DNA from: Deltaproteobacteria bacterium
Lineage (GTDB): Bacteria; SAR324; NAC60-12
Direction of reading: 5' to 3'
DNA: 16,190 nucleotides
Assembly: GCA_002730365.1 (NCBI GenBank)
Contig: PBZZ01000129.1
Location: 1 to 16,190, forward strand
Made by a program: the position numbers and the translations under genes. Shown one piece after another: positions 1 to 9,100 of the stretch (its first letter is position 1; each line of letters begins with the position of its first letter). Below the pieces are notes generated by a model. The model saw nothing but the letters and a program-made list of their open reading frames with translations. It made no database searches and was not told where the DNA came from.

Positions 1-1
1 G

Positions 2-757
2 GCCTTGGAACGCTTATGTGAACTACCCCAGGGAGGAACTGCCGTAGGCACAGGGATCAACACCGATCCAATGTTTCCGCCAAAATTTGCCGCTACGGTC
101 TCGGAGTTGACTGGAGTCACCTTCTGCGAAGCGCAAAACCACTTTGAAGCTCAGGCTACTGTGGATGCTCCAGTGGAGCTGAGTGGACAGCTGAAGACCA
201 TCGCCATTAGCTTAATGAAGATCTGTAATGATCTGCGCTGGATGAATTCTGGACCCAACGGGGGTCTCGGTGAGATTCAACTGGCTGCCCTTCAGCCAGG
301 CTCTTCCATCATGCCAGGCAAGGTCAATCCAGTCATCGAAGAATCCACTGCGATGGTTTGCGCCCAGGTCATAGGCTATGATGCCTCGATCAATATTGGC
401 GGACTCTCTGGTAATTTCGAATTGAACGTCATGCTACCGATGGTTGCCCACAGCCTGCTGGAATCGATCCGCTTGCTGGCAAATGCTTCACGGAACCTGG
501 CGGATCGCTCTGTATCTAGAATTGTTATTCGGGAAGCTCACATCGCTGCTTCGGTTGGCAAGAATCCGATTCTGGTCACAGTGCTCAATCCTCTGATTGG
601 CTATGACATGGCAGCCAAGATCGCCAAGACCGCTTTTGCTGAAAATCGATCTCTTAAGGAAGTTGCCCTAGAACTGGCGGGTGACAAGCTAACCGAGGCT
701 GAATTGGATCAGGCCCTCGATCCTGTCAAGATGACCAAAACCAGCTTTGTCGGGTAA
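2..757 (+). CDS. fumC: Fumarate hydratase class II, 3' part (5' end outside window)
   Basis: Class II fumarase interconverts fumarate and L-malate in the TCA cycle and works as a cytosolic homotetramer. The frame is open from base 2, so the N-terminal part of the protein lies outside the window and about 251 residues are visible. The strongest evidence is the fumarase/aspartase superfamily signature GSSIMPGKVNP, encoded near 299-331, which forms the mobile active-site loop. Other family blocks are GGTAVGTGIN near the edge, the SLMKICNDLRWMNSGPNGGLGEI stretch (read here only as motif positions around 208-273) and the SGNFELNVMLP block near 410-440. The C-terminal fumarase domain is complete and ends in TKTSFVG at a TAA stop. 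The following aroG-like gene starts 63 bases downstream, so co-transcription is possible. Aspartase is the main alternative, but the fumarase-like blocks fit FumC better. Confidence 0.95.
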   Translation, partial: ALERLCELPQGGTAVGTGINTDPMFPPKFAATVSELTGVTFCEAQNHFEAQATVDAPVELSGQLKTIAISLMKICNDLRWMNSGPNGGLGEIQLAALQPGSSIMPGKVNPVIEESTAMVCAQVIGYDASINIGGLSGNFELNVMLPMVAHSLLESIRLLANASRNLADRSVSRIVIREAHIAASVGKNPILVTVLNPLIGYDMAAKIAKTAFAENRSLKEVALELAGDKLTEAELDQALDPVKMTKTSFVG

Positions 758-820
758 TGAACCATGTCTTTTTGGCCTGCTGACTCTAATTTGACTGCTC
801 TCGTTTCTTCAGGAGAACCC

Positions 821-1879
821 ATGCAAACCACAAATAATTTAAATGTTAATCAAATCACCCCGTTGACACCTCCCGATGAGATCAAAGAAGAACTCCCGCT
901 CAGTGAGCAGGCCTGCCAGACGGTAGTGCAGGCGCGTCAAACTGTTCGCAACATCCTAGATCAGAAAGATCGTCGGCTTTTCGCCGTGGTTGGGCCCTGC
1001 TCGATCCACGATACGGAAGCCGCAATGGAATATGCCCAGCGTCTCAAGGCCTTGCACGAAGAACTCAAAGATCGAATCTACCTGATCATGCGAGTGTACT
1101 TTGAAAAGCCTCGAACCACCGTTGGCTGGAAGGGCCTGATCAATGATCCTGATCTCAATGGGACCCACCAAGTGGAAAAGGGGCTACGTATGGCGCGAAA
1201 GATTCTACTCGACATCAACGAACTCAGGCTTCCAGCTGCTACAGAAACGCTGGATCCGATTACGCCTCAGTACATTGCTGATCTGCTCGCCTGGAGTGCG
1301 ATTGGGGCCCGTACCACGGAGTCACAAACTCATCGGGAAATGACCAGCGGACTCTCTATGCCTGTTGGCTTCAAGAATGGAACGGATGGCAGCTTGGATA
1401 TCGCTGTAAATGCGATCCAGTCAGCAGCACATCCCCATCATTTCCTGGGTATCAACCATGAAGGTCGAGCCTCTGTTGTCAACACCAAGGGTAATCCGTA
1501 CTGCCACATTGTCCTGCGTGGTGGAAAGCATGGTCCCAACTTTGATGCCTTGTCGATTGAGGATACAGAAGACCAGTTACGCAAAGAAGGAGTGAAACCA
1601 ACCATCATGGTAGACTGCAGCCATGGAAACTCCAACAAGCGACCAGAGAAGCAGGAGATTGTCCTGCGTGACATCGTGCGACAGGTTGTTGATGGCAACC
1701 AGTCGATCGTTGGGACCATGATTGAAAGCCATCTGCACCTGGGGAATCAGCCGATCAGTGACGAGATGCAGTACGGTGTTTCCATCACGGACAAGTGTCT
1801 GGATTGGGAAAACACAGAGCGCATCTTGCGAGAAGCCTACGAACAGCTGGGTAGTCTACAGTCCTCGACGGAAGGCTGA
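821..1879 (+). CDS. aroG: 3-deoxy-7-phosphoheptulonate (DAHP) synthase, class I
   Basis: This enzyme condenses phosphoenolpyruvate with erythrose 4-phosphate to DAHP, the committed step of aromatic amino acid synthesis. The chosen start gives 352 aa, close to the roughly 350 aa of E. coli AroG/AroF/AroH. The family blocks are in order: VVGPCSIHD (residues 57-64), RVYFEKPRTTVGWKGL (91-106), PAATETLDPITPQY (138-151), SQTHREMTSGLS (168-179) and PVGFKNGTDG (181-190). Candidate metal ligands by comparison with AroG are C60, H268, E302 and D324. The start at 821 is preferred because AGGAGA lies 4 bases upstream. An in-frame ATG at 764, 6 bases after the fumC stop, would add 19 residues but has no clear ribosome binding site. 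This AroI-alpha type is usually inhibited by one aromatic amino acid; which one cannot be told here, so the aroG symbol is a family label. Confidence 0.94.
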   Translation: MQTTNNLNVNQITPLTPPDEIKEELPLSEQACQTVVQARQTVRNILDQKDRRLFAVVGPCSIHDTEAAMEYAQRLKALHEELKDRIYLIMRVYFEKPRTTVGWKGLINDPDLNGTHQVEKGLRMARKILLDINELRLPAATETLDPITPQYIADLLAWSAIGARTTESQTHREMTSGLSMPVGFKNGTDGSLDIAVNAIQSAAHPHHFLGINHEGRASVVNTKGNPYCHIVLRGGKHGPNFDALSIEDTEDQLRKEGVKPTIMVDCSHGNSNKRPEKQEIVLRDIVRQVVDGNQSIVGTMIESHLHLGNQPISDEMQYGVSITDKCLDWENTERILREAYEQLGSLQSSTEG

Positions 1880-1895
1880 TATCTGTAGGAAGTTC

Positions 1896-1924
1896 TTGAC
1901 ATTTTTTTAGTAAATGCTGATCAT
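1896..1924 (+). promoter_or_regulatory. Candidate sigma-70 promoter for rpmG-rpmB
   Basis: A perfect TTGACA lies at 1896-1901, followed after 17 bases by GATCAT at 1919-1924, which matches four of six positions of TATAAT. It sits in the 75-base AT-rich gap between the DAHP synthase stop and rpmG. The predicted transcript would start near 1931, leaving a short leader with the rpmG ribosome binding site GGAGA. The -35 is good and the -10 weak, so this is a prediction only. Confidence 0.4.
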
Positions 1925-1954
1925 TTTTGATTTTCATTTTTCTTGGAGAACACC

Positions 1955-2116
1955 ATGGCAAAGAACGCCAATCGCGTGTTTGTGAAGATGAAGAGTCCGG
2001 AGAGCGGCTACATGTACTACACCTCTAAGAATCGGGTCACGACCCCAGGACGCTTGGAGTTGCGCAAGTACGATCCGATTGTCCGCAAGCATGTGCTTTT
2101 CAAGGAAACCAAGTAA
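1955..2116 (+). CDS. rpmG: 50S ribosomal protein L33
   Basis: L33 is a small basic protein of the large ribosomal subunit, near the E site. The 53-residue product begins [19 protein letters not shown] and ends in the block [17 protein letters not shown], which is the diagnostic L33 C-terminus. It has no cysteines, so it belongs to the zinc-free (C-minus) paralogue class, as in proteobacteria. Length matches the family (about 50-55 aa). The start is supported by TTGGAGAA, 4 bases ahead of the ATG. It is followed after 40 bases by rpmB in the same direction, with a small hairpin between. The order rpmG then rpmB is the reverse of the E. coli rpmBG unit. The gene is only 162 bases long and was found by reading the sequence directly. 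Confidence 0.95.
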   Translation: MAKNANRVFVKMKSPESGYMYYTSKNRVTTPGRLELRKYDPIVRKHVLFKETK

Positions 2117-2122
2117 CCGACC

Positions 2123-2136
2123 CTGTCGCGAGACAG
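2123..2136 (+). other. Small hairpin with GNRA-type loop between rpmG and rpmB
   Basis: CTGTC (2123-2127) and GACAG (2132-2136) form a perfect 5-bp stem closed by GCGA, a GNRA tetraloop that would be stable in RNA. It lies 7 bases after the rpmG stop and 21 bases before the rpmB start. It could protect the transcript from decay or modulate rpmB translation; the sequence does not say which. Confidence 0.35.
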
Positions 2137-2156
2137 TGCTGATTAGGAGAACCCCC

Positions 2157-2396
2157 ATGGCTCGTCGCTGTGACATCACCGGCAAGCGACCACTGACTGG
2201 CAACCGCGTTTCGCATGCCAACAACAAGACCAAGCACCGCCAGCTGCCCAACTTGCAGACCCGACGCTTCTTTGTTCCAGAACTCGGTCGTGAGGTTAAG
2301 CTAAAAGTTTCGACCCGTGCGATCCGTACCATCGACAAGAAAGGTTTGACAGCCTTCCTCAAGGACAACGGTCTTACCCTCCGCGACGTCAGTTGA
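2157..2396 (+). CDS. rpmB: 50S ribosomal protein L28
   Basis: L28 is a structural protein of the large ribosomal subunit. The product is 79 aa (family about 77-78). It starts [20 protein letters not shown] and carries the conserved [18 protein letters not shown] block (about residues 25-42), then the IDKKGL motif (residues 61-66). Only one cysteine (C5) is present in the segment where zinc-binding forms have CxxC pairs, so this is the zinc-free paralogue and matches the cysteine-free L33 next door. The start at 2157 is preferred over an in-frame ATG at 2079, which lies inside rpmG, because AGGAGA lies 6 bases upstream and L28 homology begins here. A candidate terminator follows immediately after the stop. 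Confidence 0.96.
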   Translation: MARRCDITGKRPLTGNRVSHANNKTKHRQLPNLQTRRFFVPELGREVKLKVSTRAIRTIDKKGLTAFLKDNGLTLRDVS

Positions 2397-2423
2397 AAAA
2401 CGGGGGTTCGCGTCCGGTTTTTC
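2396..2423 (+). terminator. Candidate rho-independent terminator after rpmB
   Basis: AAAAACGG at 2396-2403 can pair with CCG-(bulged G)-TTTTT at 2414-2422. The A-tract/T-tract stem ends in a U-run of five, starting at the rpmB stop codon. The GC core is short. A second, stronger hairpin, GGGTTCGC (2404-2411) with GCGAACCC (2428-2435), overlaps it and would place the T-run in its loop, so the two cannot form together. Confidence 0.45.
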
Positions 2424-2518
2424 TGATGCGAACCCGCGGTAGCAAACGCTTTTCCCAAAATATCGGAAACTGTTCTTACCAAACCTGTCCTTGTTCCTTC
2501 CGCCTGCAGGAGTAGACC

Positions 2519-2950
2519 ATGCCGGACTGGATGCGCAGTCCCGGGACTCGAGTCCTGCTGATCGCCAGCTTGGTCCTTGCGGTCCTGTTTGGATTTCAGT
2601 TCTATCAGAACCAGAGACGACTTGAGGCCCAGAAGCAAATTGAATTGCTGGATGTGCGTGTGGCTTTTGGCCAAGACGAACGGCGCGTGAGCACTGGTGT
2701 CTTTGGGACTGTGCTCAATAACAGTGAGCAAGTGATCAAGATGCTGGAGATCACCATTGACTATCTCAGCAAAGAGGACGAAGTGATCAAGAGCGCTCGT
2801 TTCTTCCCGGTCTACCACTTATCCTTTCAAAATCCCGGCACCTTGGAACCTAAGCAGTCGCGTGAATTTGGCTTTGACCTTGAACCCCAAGCTCCCCCTG
2901 ACTGGTCTGGAGAAGTCCGGACACGGGTGAGCGAGGTTCAATTCCGCTAA
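2519..2950 (+). CDS. Membrane-anchored protein resembling FxLYD-domain proteins
   Basis: The 143-residue product has a short positively charged N-terminus, one hydrophobic segment (about residues 11-28, from TRVLLIASLV) and a basic stretch NQRRLEAQK. This suggests an inner-membrane anchor with the rest in the periplasm. Residues about 60-125 read like a small beta-sandwich of FxLYD type: GTVLNNSEQVIKMLEITIDY, then a charged turn and a later LEPKQSREFGFDLE strand. Such domains occur in secreted or membrane-bound proteins of unsettled function. The start has AGGAG at 2508-2512. It ends 10 bases before lolD, so the two are probably co-transcribed and the protein may assist envelope biogenesis, but that is inferred from position only. 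The family assignment is tentative and based on pattern. Confidence 0.75.
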   Translation: MPDWMRSPGTRVLLIASLVLAVLFGFQFYQNQRRLEAQKQIELLDVRVAFGQDERRVSTGVFGTVLNNSEQVIKMLEITIDYLSKEDEVIKSARFFPVYHLSFQNPGTLEPKQSREFGFDLEPQAPPDWSGEVRTRVSEVQFR

Positions 2951-2960
2951 GTTTCCAGCC

Positions 2961-3647
2961 ATGCATCTTCAACTCGAAAACCTGCACAAGAGCTATCTTG
3001 ACGGTGAAGGCCGTAACCTGCACATTTTACGGGGAGTGGAATTGCGATTGGAGCAACCTGGCCAGACAGCTGCCATCGTTGGTGCTTCTGGAACGGGCAA
3101 GAGTACCTTGCTGCACTTGATTGGCTTACTTGACCAACCCGACCAGGGAAGGGTTTTGCTGGATGACAAGGACTTGAGTCTGCTTTCCCGGGATGCTCAG
3201 GCTCGCTACCGTAACACTCAGTTGGGCTTCATTTTTCAGTTTCATCAACTCCTGCAGGATTTCAGTGCGCTGGAGAACGTGATGATGCCCGCATTGGTTC
3301 AGGGACAGAGCCACAGTCAGAGTCGCAAGCGTGCGAGTGAACTGCTGGAGCAGGTCGGACTGGGGGAGCGCTTGTTGCATAAGTCTTCACAACTCTCCGG
3401 CGGCGAACAGCAACGGGTTGCCATCGCTCGGGCCCTCACCAATCGCCCGCGTCTCCTGCTGGCTGACGAGCCTACTGGTAACCTGGATCAGGAAAATGAG
3501 TCGCAGGTATTGGATACCTTATTGCGCTGCTGCGCCGATGGGCAAACCACCATGCTGATGATCACCCACAATCCGCAACTGGCCACTACACTGCAACAGC
3601 GCTATCGTCTGCAGGATGGTTGTTTGCAATTGGATTCCAGTCCTTGA
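2961..3647 (+). CDS. lolD: Lipoprotein-releasing system ATP-binding protein LolD
   Basis: LolD is the ATPase of the LolCDE ABC machine, which releases lipoproteins from the inner membrane to the carrier LolA. The 228-aa product (E. coli LolD is 233) has all ABC motifs: Walker [10 protein letters not shown] (residues 41-49), Q-loop Q93 within [10 protein letters not shown], signature LSGGEQQR (145-152), Walker B and D-loop [12 protein letters not shown] (165-176) and the switch histidine H203. The block [19 protein letters not shown] (92-110) is the strongest pointer to LolD/MacB-type ATPases rather than other ABC classes. The gene starts 10 bases after the upstream membrane protein with no obvious Shine-Dalgarno, suggesting translational coupling. 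bamA follows after 25 bases. No lolC or lolE permease is in the window, so the partner must be encoded elsewhere. Other members of the FtsE/MacB class are the alternative. Confidence 0.88.
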   Translation: MHLQLENLHKSYLDGEGRNLHILRGVELRLEQPGQTAAIVGASGTGKSTLLHLIGLLDQPDQGRVLLDDKDLSLLSRDAQARYRNTQLGFIFQFHQLLQDFSALENVMMPALVQGQSHSQSRKRASELLEQVGLGERLLHKSSQLSGGEQQRVAIARALTNRPRLLLADEPTGNLDQENESQVLDTLLRCCADGQTTMLMITHNPQLATTLQQRYRLQDGCLQLDSSP

Positions 3648-3672
3648 ACCGCTTGTCAATACTCACATTCTA

Positions 3673-6099
3673 ATGCCCACCGTTTGTGCTTCTGGCCGTT
3701 TTCGCCGCAGCCTTTGGCTGTCGCTAGCCCTGTTGCTGCTGGGTTTCCCCAGCATGATCCTCGGGCAGGAAGCCCGAATCCTGGAAATCGAGATCCAGGG
3801 GACCTCAGAACTCGAAGAAGCCCAACTGCTCTTCTCCCTCGAGAGTCAGGTCAACTTTCCGCTTGATCGCCAACGTATTCGTCAAGATATCCGCCAGATC
3901 TTTGAGACCGGACTCTTCCGTGACGTACACGCTGAAGTCGAGCCACTCGATGACGGCTACCGACTGCGTTATGTTGTCGAAGAGCGTCCTCGTCTGCTCT
4001 CGGTTCGACTGGAAGGGATCAGCCTACTGGACCTGGACGAAATTCGAGAGAAGCTCCTGCTCAGGGCCAACGACATCTACGATCCTTTCAAAGCCGGACA
4101 GGATCAGACAATGATTCTCGACAAGTATCGAGAAGATGGCTACATCACCGCCCGTGTGCTGCCCCGTTTGGAGAAGGAATCAGAGCAGGAATATCGACTG
4201 AGCTATGTGGCCCAGGAACAACCAAAGGTATTCCTCACGGATGTAGACATCAGCGGGACCAAAGTATTTGCGGAGGTTGACCTCAAACGTCTTATGCTTA
4301 GCGCAGAGGTGGACTGTTTCAACTGGATCAACAGCTCCGGTATTTTTCAGGAGGAGCGGGTTAATCAGGATCTGGTCTTGTTGACTCAGAAGTACCTACA
4401 GCAAGGGTACATCAAGGTCTTCATCGACAAACCCGATGTGACGCTCTATCACAACCCAGAATACAGCCGTGTCGAACTATCCCTGAACCTTACTGAAGGA
4501 GACCAGTACTTCACAGGATCGGTCAATGTCAGCGGTGACTTACTGGAACCAGAGGCAGAACTGCTGGAGCAACTGGAGCTCAAAACTGGTGGAGTCTACA
4601 ATCCCTTCTTGCAGAACCGAGATCGAGCCGTACTGGATGAGTTGTACCAGGAGCGTGGCTATGCCTTTGTACGAGTGATTCCGCAGACTCGGATCAACAA
4701 AGACAACAAGACTGTGGACGTGAATTACCGCATCCTGCAAGGTGAGAAGGCTTACATCGGTCGCATCTCTGTTGCAGGAAATACCGAGACACGCGACCAC
4801 GTAATCCGCCGTGAGTTCGAGGTTAACGAGTCACAACTCTTTGATGGCAAGCGGCTCCGACTGAGCCAGGAAAATCTCGGGAGACTGGGCTTCTTCGAAC
4901 CAGGCTTGCAGCTTGAACGACGAAGACGGCCTGAAGAAGATAACGTTCTGGACCTGATGGCGCGACTCAAGGAAACTCAAACTGGAACCTTTCAGGCCCA
5001 GATTGGCTACAGCGATGTGACCGGATTCAGTGGTGGGCTTTCTCTTACCAAAGGCAATCTATTTGGTAACGGACAGACGCTGCGATTGAGTGCGCAATTC
5101 AGTGAACAGGATGTCACCAACGAGTACAGCGTTACTTTTATTGATCCTAGGATTTTTAGTACGCGACTTTCCAATTCAATTCAGTTCTCACATCGGCGTC
5201 TCGCAGACAGTACCGGCCTGGAGAGGGGCAGTCTGCGTGAAAACACCTATGGTACCAGCGTAGGGATGCCCGTCTATTGGCGTGACCTGCGGCTCTCTGT
5301 AAGTTGGAATGCAGTAGATCGGCTCTACGACAATGAAGGCTACAATGTCTTCAAACGCTCTATTGCGCCAACACTGACCTATAATACGGTCAATCACCCA
5401 ATTTTTCCGACAGAAGGCATCAAGACCAGCCTAACGCTTGTACAGACCGGCACACCTTTCGGGGGTAACGTCCAGTTGCGTGAATTCATTACCAACTACC
5501 AGCAATTCTGGGCGCTTAATGAGGCACAAACCCTGATTGCCATGGTCAAGGGACGGCTTGGTTGGTTACAGCAGATGGGCAGCTCCGTGATCCCTCCAGA
5601 GGATCGCTACCGCTTGGGGGGCCTAAACAGTGTGCGTGGCCACAACTACTACGCTATAGCAGGGCCTTATGGTGGTACGGAGAGAATCATCAACCAGCAG
5701 CTGACCAGCTACATCGATGAGTTTGGTCTAACGCAGACGCGGTTGAGCGATAAGCGCACCGCAGGGCTCAGTTTTGATGAGTTGGGGAAACTGAAAAGTG
5801 GTGGGATCAGCGAGCGATTGTTCAATCTGGAGTTGCTCTTTCCACTCAGTCGTGACGAACGGAGCTTTATTCGCGGCGTGGTCTTTTTTGATGCAGGCAA
5901 CATCAATGCTGAGCCAGAGCAATATGCGCTGCTGGGTGAGACGGAACCAGATTTCTTCGATCTGCGTCGCAGTGCCGGAGGAGGTGTACGGCTAATCACC
6001 CCACTGGGAGTATTGCGTTTTGAGTATGGCGTTAAGCTCGATCAACGACGTGGAGAAAGCCCTGACCGCTTCGACTTCAGCATCAGCGGCCTCTTCTAA
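3673..6099 (+). CDS. bamA: Outer membrane protein assembly factor BamA
   Basis: BamA is the essential outer-membrane core of the BAM complex and folds and inserts beta-barrel proteins. From the ATG at 3673 the product is 808 aa, matching E. coli BamA (810). A signal peptide covers about residues 10-31 (RRSLWLSLALLLLGFPSMILG). Five POTRA domains follow at roughly 35-106, 107-184, 185-277, 278-358 and 359-436, recognisable from repeated patterns such as GLFRDV, DGYITARV, QGYIKVF, RGYAFVRV and LGRLGFFEP. The rest is a 16-strand-type barrel. The lid-loop motif reads VRGH (654-657, in RLGGLNSVRGHNYY), where VRGF/Y is usual. The protein ends in an aromatic, FSISGLF, the expected BAM-recognition end. 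The open frame extends upstream to 3616 inside lolD, but the signal peptide argues for 3673. No skp, lpxD or other lipid A gene follows; the next gene is convergent. Confidence 0.95.
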   Translation: MPTVCASGRFRRSLWLSLALLLLGFPSMILGQEARILEIEIQGTSELEEAQLLFSLESQVNFPLDRQRIRQDIRQIFETGLFRDVHAEVEPLDDGYRLRYVVEERPRLLSVRLEGISLLDLDEIREKLLLRANDIYDPFKAGQDQTMILDKYREDGYITARVLPRLEKESEQEYRLSYVAQEQPKVFLTDVDISGTKVFAEVDLKRLMLSAEVDCFNWINSSGIFQEERVNQDLVLLTQKYLQQGYIKVFIDKPDVTLYHNPEYSRVELSLNLTEGDQYFTGSVNVSGDLLEPEAELLEQLELKTGGVYNPFLQNRDRAVLDELYQERGYAFVRVIPQTRINKDNKTVDVNYRILQGEKAYIGRISVAGNTETRDHVIRREFEVNESQLFDGKRLRLSQENLGRLGFFEPGLQLERRRRPEEDNVLDLMARLKETQTGTFQAQIGYSDVTGFSGGLSLTKGNLFGNGQTLRLSAQFSEQDVTNEYSVTFIDPRIFSTRLSNSIQFSHRRLADSTGLERGSLRENTYGTSVGMPVYWRDLRLSVSWNAVDRLYDNEGYNVFKRSIAPTLTYNTVNHPIFPTEGIKTSLTLVQTGTPFGGNVQLREFITNYQQFWALNEAQTLIAMVKGRLGWLQQMGSSVIPPEDRYRLGGLNSVRGHNYYAIAGPYGGTERIINQQLTSYIDEFGLTQTRLSDKRTAGLSFDELGKLKSGGISERLFNLELLFPLSRDERSFIRGVVFFDAGNINAEPEQYALLGETEPDFFDLRRSAGGGVRLITPLGVLRFEYGVKLDQRRGESPDRFDFSISGLF

Positions 6100-6148
6100 G
6101 CAACTGCCCATTACTCACTTACAAGCGCCCCCACCCGCCTTCGCACCT

Positions 6149-9100
6149 TCAGTTGTGGCTTGGCGGATCACTCAAGCTCCGCTTGACCACTTCCTCAAAG
6201 CCTGAAGACTTCAGTCGCTCCAAGTCCTGGTGCAAGATGTAGAAGTAGTCATTGACCTGAAAACCAGTTGTGGTGATCAATGATTGCTGTACCGGCACCT
6301 CGAAGCGATCAAAACTGTTGGCTATCTTATAGAAAATCAACGGCGCATCTTCCAAGGTCAGTTTGACCCGCAGATAGGACTGGGCCATCCGCACAAAATG
6401 TCCATCAACCTCCTGCACGACATAGCCTTTTTCATCGTCCTCCAGAAACTCCAGCTGCAATCGTGGGTTGTGCAAGAAATGTTGTTGATCCAAATCCAAC
6501 TGGGGTGGGGAATCGTAGAGAATCGAATGCTCCAACTCCCTTGGAAAGATCATTGCCGAAGAGCGAACCGTGATCTGGAGATAATAACAATAGGCACTAC
6601 GACCATCAGCAAAGGCAATCCGGTTCATCTTGGCACCTTCGATATTGATCTGCCGACGACTAAGCGCATATGCAATCCGACTATGAATCTGGGGTGCTTC
6701 TCGAACGAAAACCAGCAGCCCTACAGGACGTCCCCTTGGATTGGTCAACACGCTCACCGTCGCCTCTGAAGCCCAATTTTCGAAGCGCATCATCTGTTGG
6801 GCGAGGATTGCTGAACTGGAGCTCAGGAGAAAGCGGTTGGGGAAGGCTGCGAAGAACCACTCCAACTGACGCCGATAAGGGTTGATCAGGGCGTTGATTG
6901 TGTCCGAACTGAGGTACTGGCGGATGGTCCGGATCAGCTTTTCAGTGGTCTGGCTCAATCCCTTCTCATCTAGTGAGCCCATCTTGAGCAAACGCCAATG
7001 CTGCTCCAGTTCCTCATGGCCTTTCTGCAGCCGCTCGTACTCCTGGGGCCGAATTTGGGCTACTGGTGTATAGAGCGCATCTTCAATCGAATTCTGTAGA
7101 CCCTGCTGAATCAGTAGGTTGATGCGTGTATCAAACTCCAGATCTTGCTTCTTCCGATCCAGATAACCGTTGATGGCATCCATTGCATCATTCAGTTGAC
7201 CACTGGAACGCATCTCCGCGTAAACTCGGTAGGTCTCCTCAAAAAAAGTTCGCAGCGTACGGGTATCTTTCGCTGTAACATCACTGACAGAGCGATAATC
7301 CGAAATATTCACCAAGAACAGCAGGATTACATTGACCAAATCCCGGTTGGCAATTTCAAAGAACTGTTGGATAGCCTGGTCAAAGTAAGCTGAAGTCTTG
7401 CTGAGTTGGACCACGGTCATGTGGTGAGCAATCATCAAGGAGACACTACCAAAGAGTTCTGGATCCGTGTAACCCAATCTCTCAAGAGCTCGGACAGCGA
7501 TCGAGGTACCTGAGATCTGGTGCCGTGTTCTTGGATCGATCTTTCCCACGTCATGAAATAGTACAGCCCACTTGAGTGCAAGGACATGCTTGGGTTGGAG
7601 GTAATGGTACAACTCAGGATACTGCTTTTGTAGAATCTGTAGTTCTTCTTCAGCAGCCTGCACAGCGTTGAGTGAGTGAATGCTGACCGGATACTGGTGA
7701 TAGGACAAATTCCGCAGCAGGAAGTGCATCTGGTTGCACTCAGGGATGAACCGACCAAGCAGGGTATCGGGTAGATACCTCTGAGCTGTTGTTCCACCAA
7801 AGAACGCAGGATCGTTGAGTCCAATCGGGTCGGCGATTTCCAGCATAATGCGCAACGCCTGATCGACATAGGGCGTCATCATCAGTTCGCTAAACTTCTC
7901 CGAAAGTTCAGGAGTTCGGCTCTGGACCACTCCAACCGTAAGCGATTGAAGCAGATCGGCCATCTCGTCCTTCAACTCAAATGAGAGATCATAGCCCACC
8001 TTGCCAATGTAGATGAACAGATCCAGCAGCTTGAGCGGGTCACTGAAAATTAGACTTAGGGGTACTTGCGGCATCCCTTCAAGTGCATTGATCTCAATGA
8101 TGCGACGTTGGCGCAGATATACCGTGACTTGGAAAGTCTGGAAGGTTCGCACAACGTGCCGTTCCAAAATATTCCGCAGCAGTGCCCTGGAGAGTTGCTG
8201 AATTGTATCCTGCATCTGCAAACGATAGCGATCAAAATCATCAACGTCCTGAAACCGTGGCTTCTTGAGCAGATACAGACGCTCCATGTTGTCGTTGATC
8301 ACGTTTGGCAGCAGGTCTTCTCCTCGGCAACCACTGTGACGTGCTTCCTCATCAAAGTAGTAATCTCGGGCTGCTCCAGTGAAGTTCCGCAGATCGTAGG
8401 TGAACTCCAGCGCCTGACACAGCTTGAATGCTTGCCTTGGGGAGAGTAGGCGCTGCTTGATCAACAGCGCAATCATCTCTGCTGTGTATGACGGGAAGAC
8501 ACCAAAAGTTGCTGCTGCAATCCACAGAGGGATCTGGAGACTGCGTAGGCCACCTAGATCATATTTGAGGTCTGCCTGGTTAAGCTGTGGGCGTTCCGTC
8601 TGCAGGTAGGTGTTGATTTTCTCTAGAACATAGGGTTCGTAGGGCAGAATCTCAAAGAAGTGTTGCTTCAGTCGTTCCGCTAGACGTTGGCTGCCTACCA
8701 GTACGCGACTCTCCAGAATAGAGGGAATGGTTTGCAGCATGCTGCCCTGCTGGAAGCGTGTCAGATCCTCGTCAATCTCGAAGTATTGGTGAGCTGTCGT
8801 CACCTGCGCCGCATTGAGCAGTGTCTCGATGCGGATTACCAGCTGGCGGACTACCTCGGCCTGTCCTGGAGCCAAATGTTCCGTATCCAGGCAATAACCC
8901 AGATCTCGATCTGAAGCCAGGCTCAACTCACCACGCCCGTAGCCACCACGCGCAAGAATGACCAGATGAGCTTCCACAAACTCACGATCAACCGGACAAT
9001 CCTTTGCAGTCTCCAGTAGTTCTTCCAGCTGGCCAACACGCTCAGCGTGCTCTTCGATGTCATTTTGCAGGTCGCCACAAATTTTCTGGTAATAGCAACG

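Noticed and set aside
764..820. Upstream in-frame ATG adding 19 residues to DAHP synthase
   Set aside because: No clear ribosome binding site, and the extension would exceed the usual family length; AGGAGA at 811-816 supports the start at 821.
1934..2818. Long minus-strand frame (294 codons) antisense to rpmG, rpmB and the FxLYD-like gene
   Set aside because: It overlaps two certain ribosomal protein genes on the opposite strand, its translation is Arg/Leu/Ser-rich with no domain pattern, and it is a codon-bias shadow.
6102..6155. CAACTG/CAGTTG inverted repeat between bamA and glnD as a bidirectional terminator
   Set aside because: Six pairs around a 42-base loop with no T-run; not a credible terminator.
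6284..6769. Plus-strand frame of 161 codons inside the glnD gene
   Set aside because: It lies opposite the ACT-domain coding region, which has clear family patterns, and has no ribosome binding site or domain.
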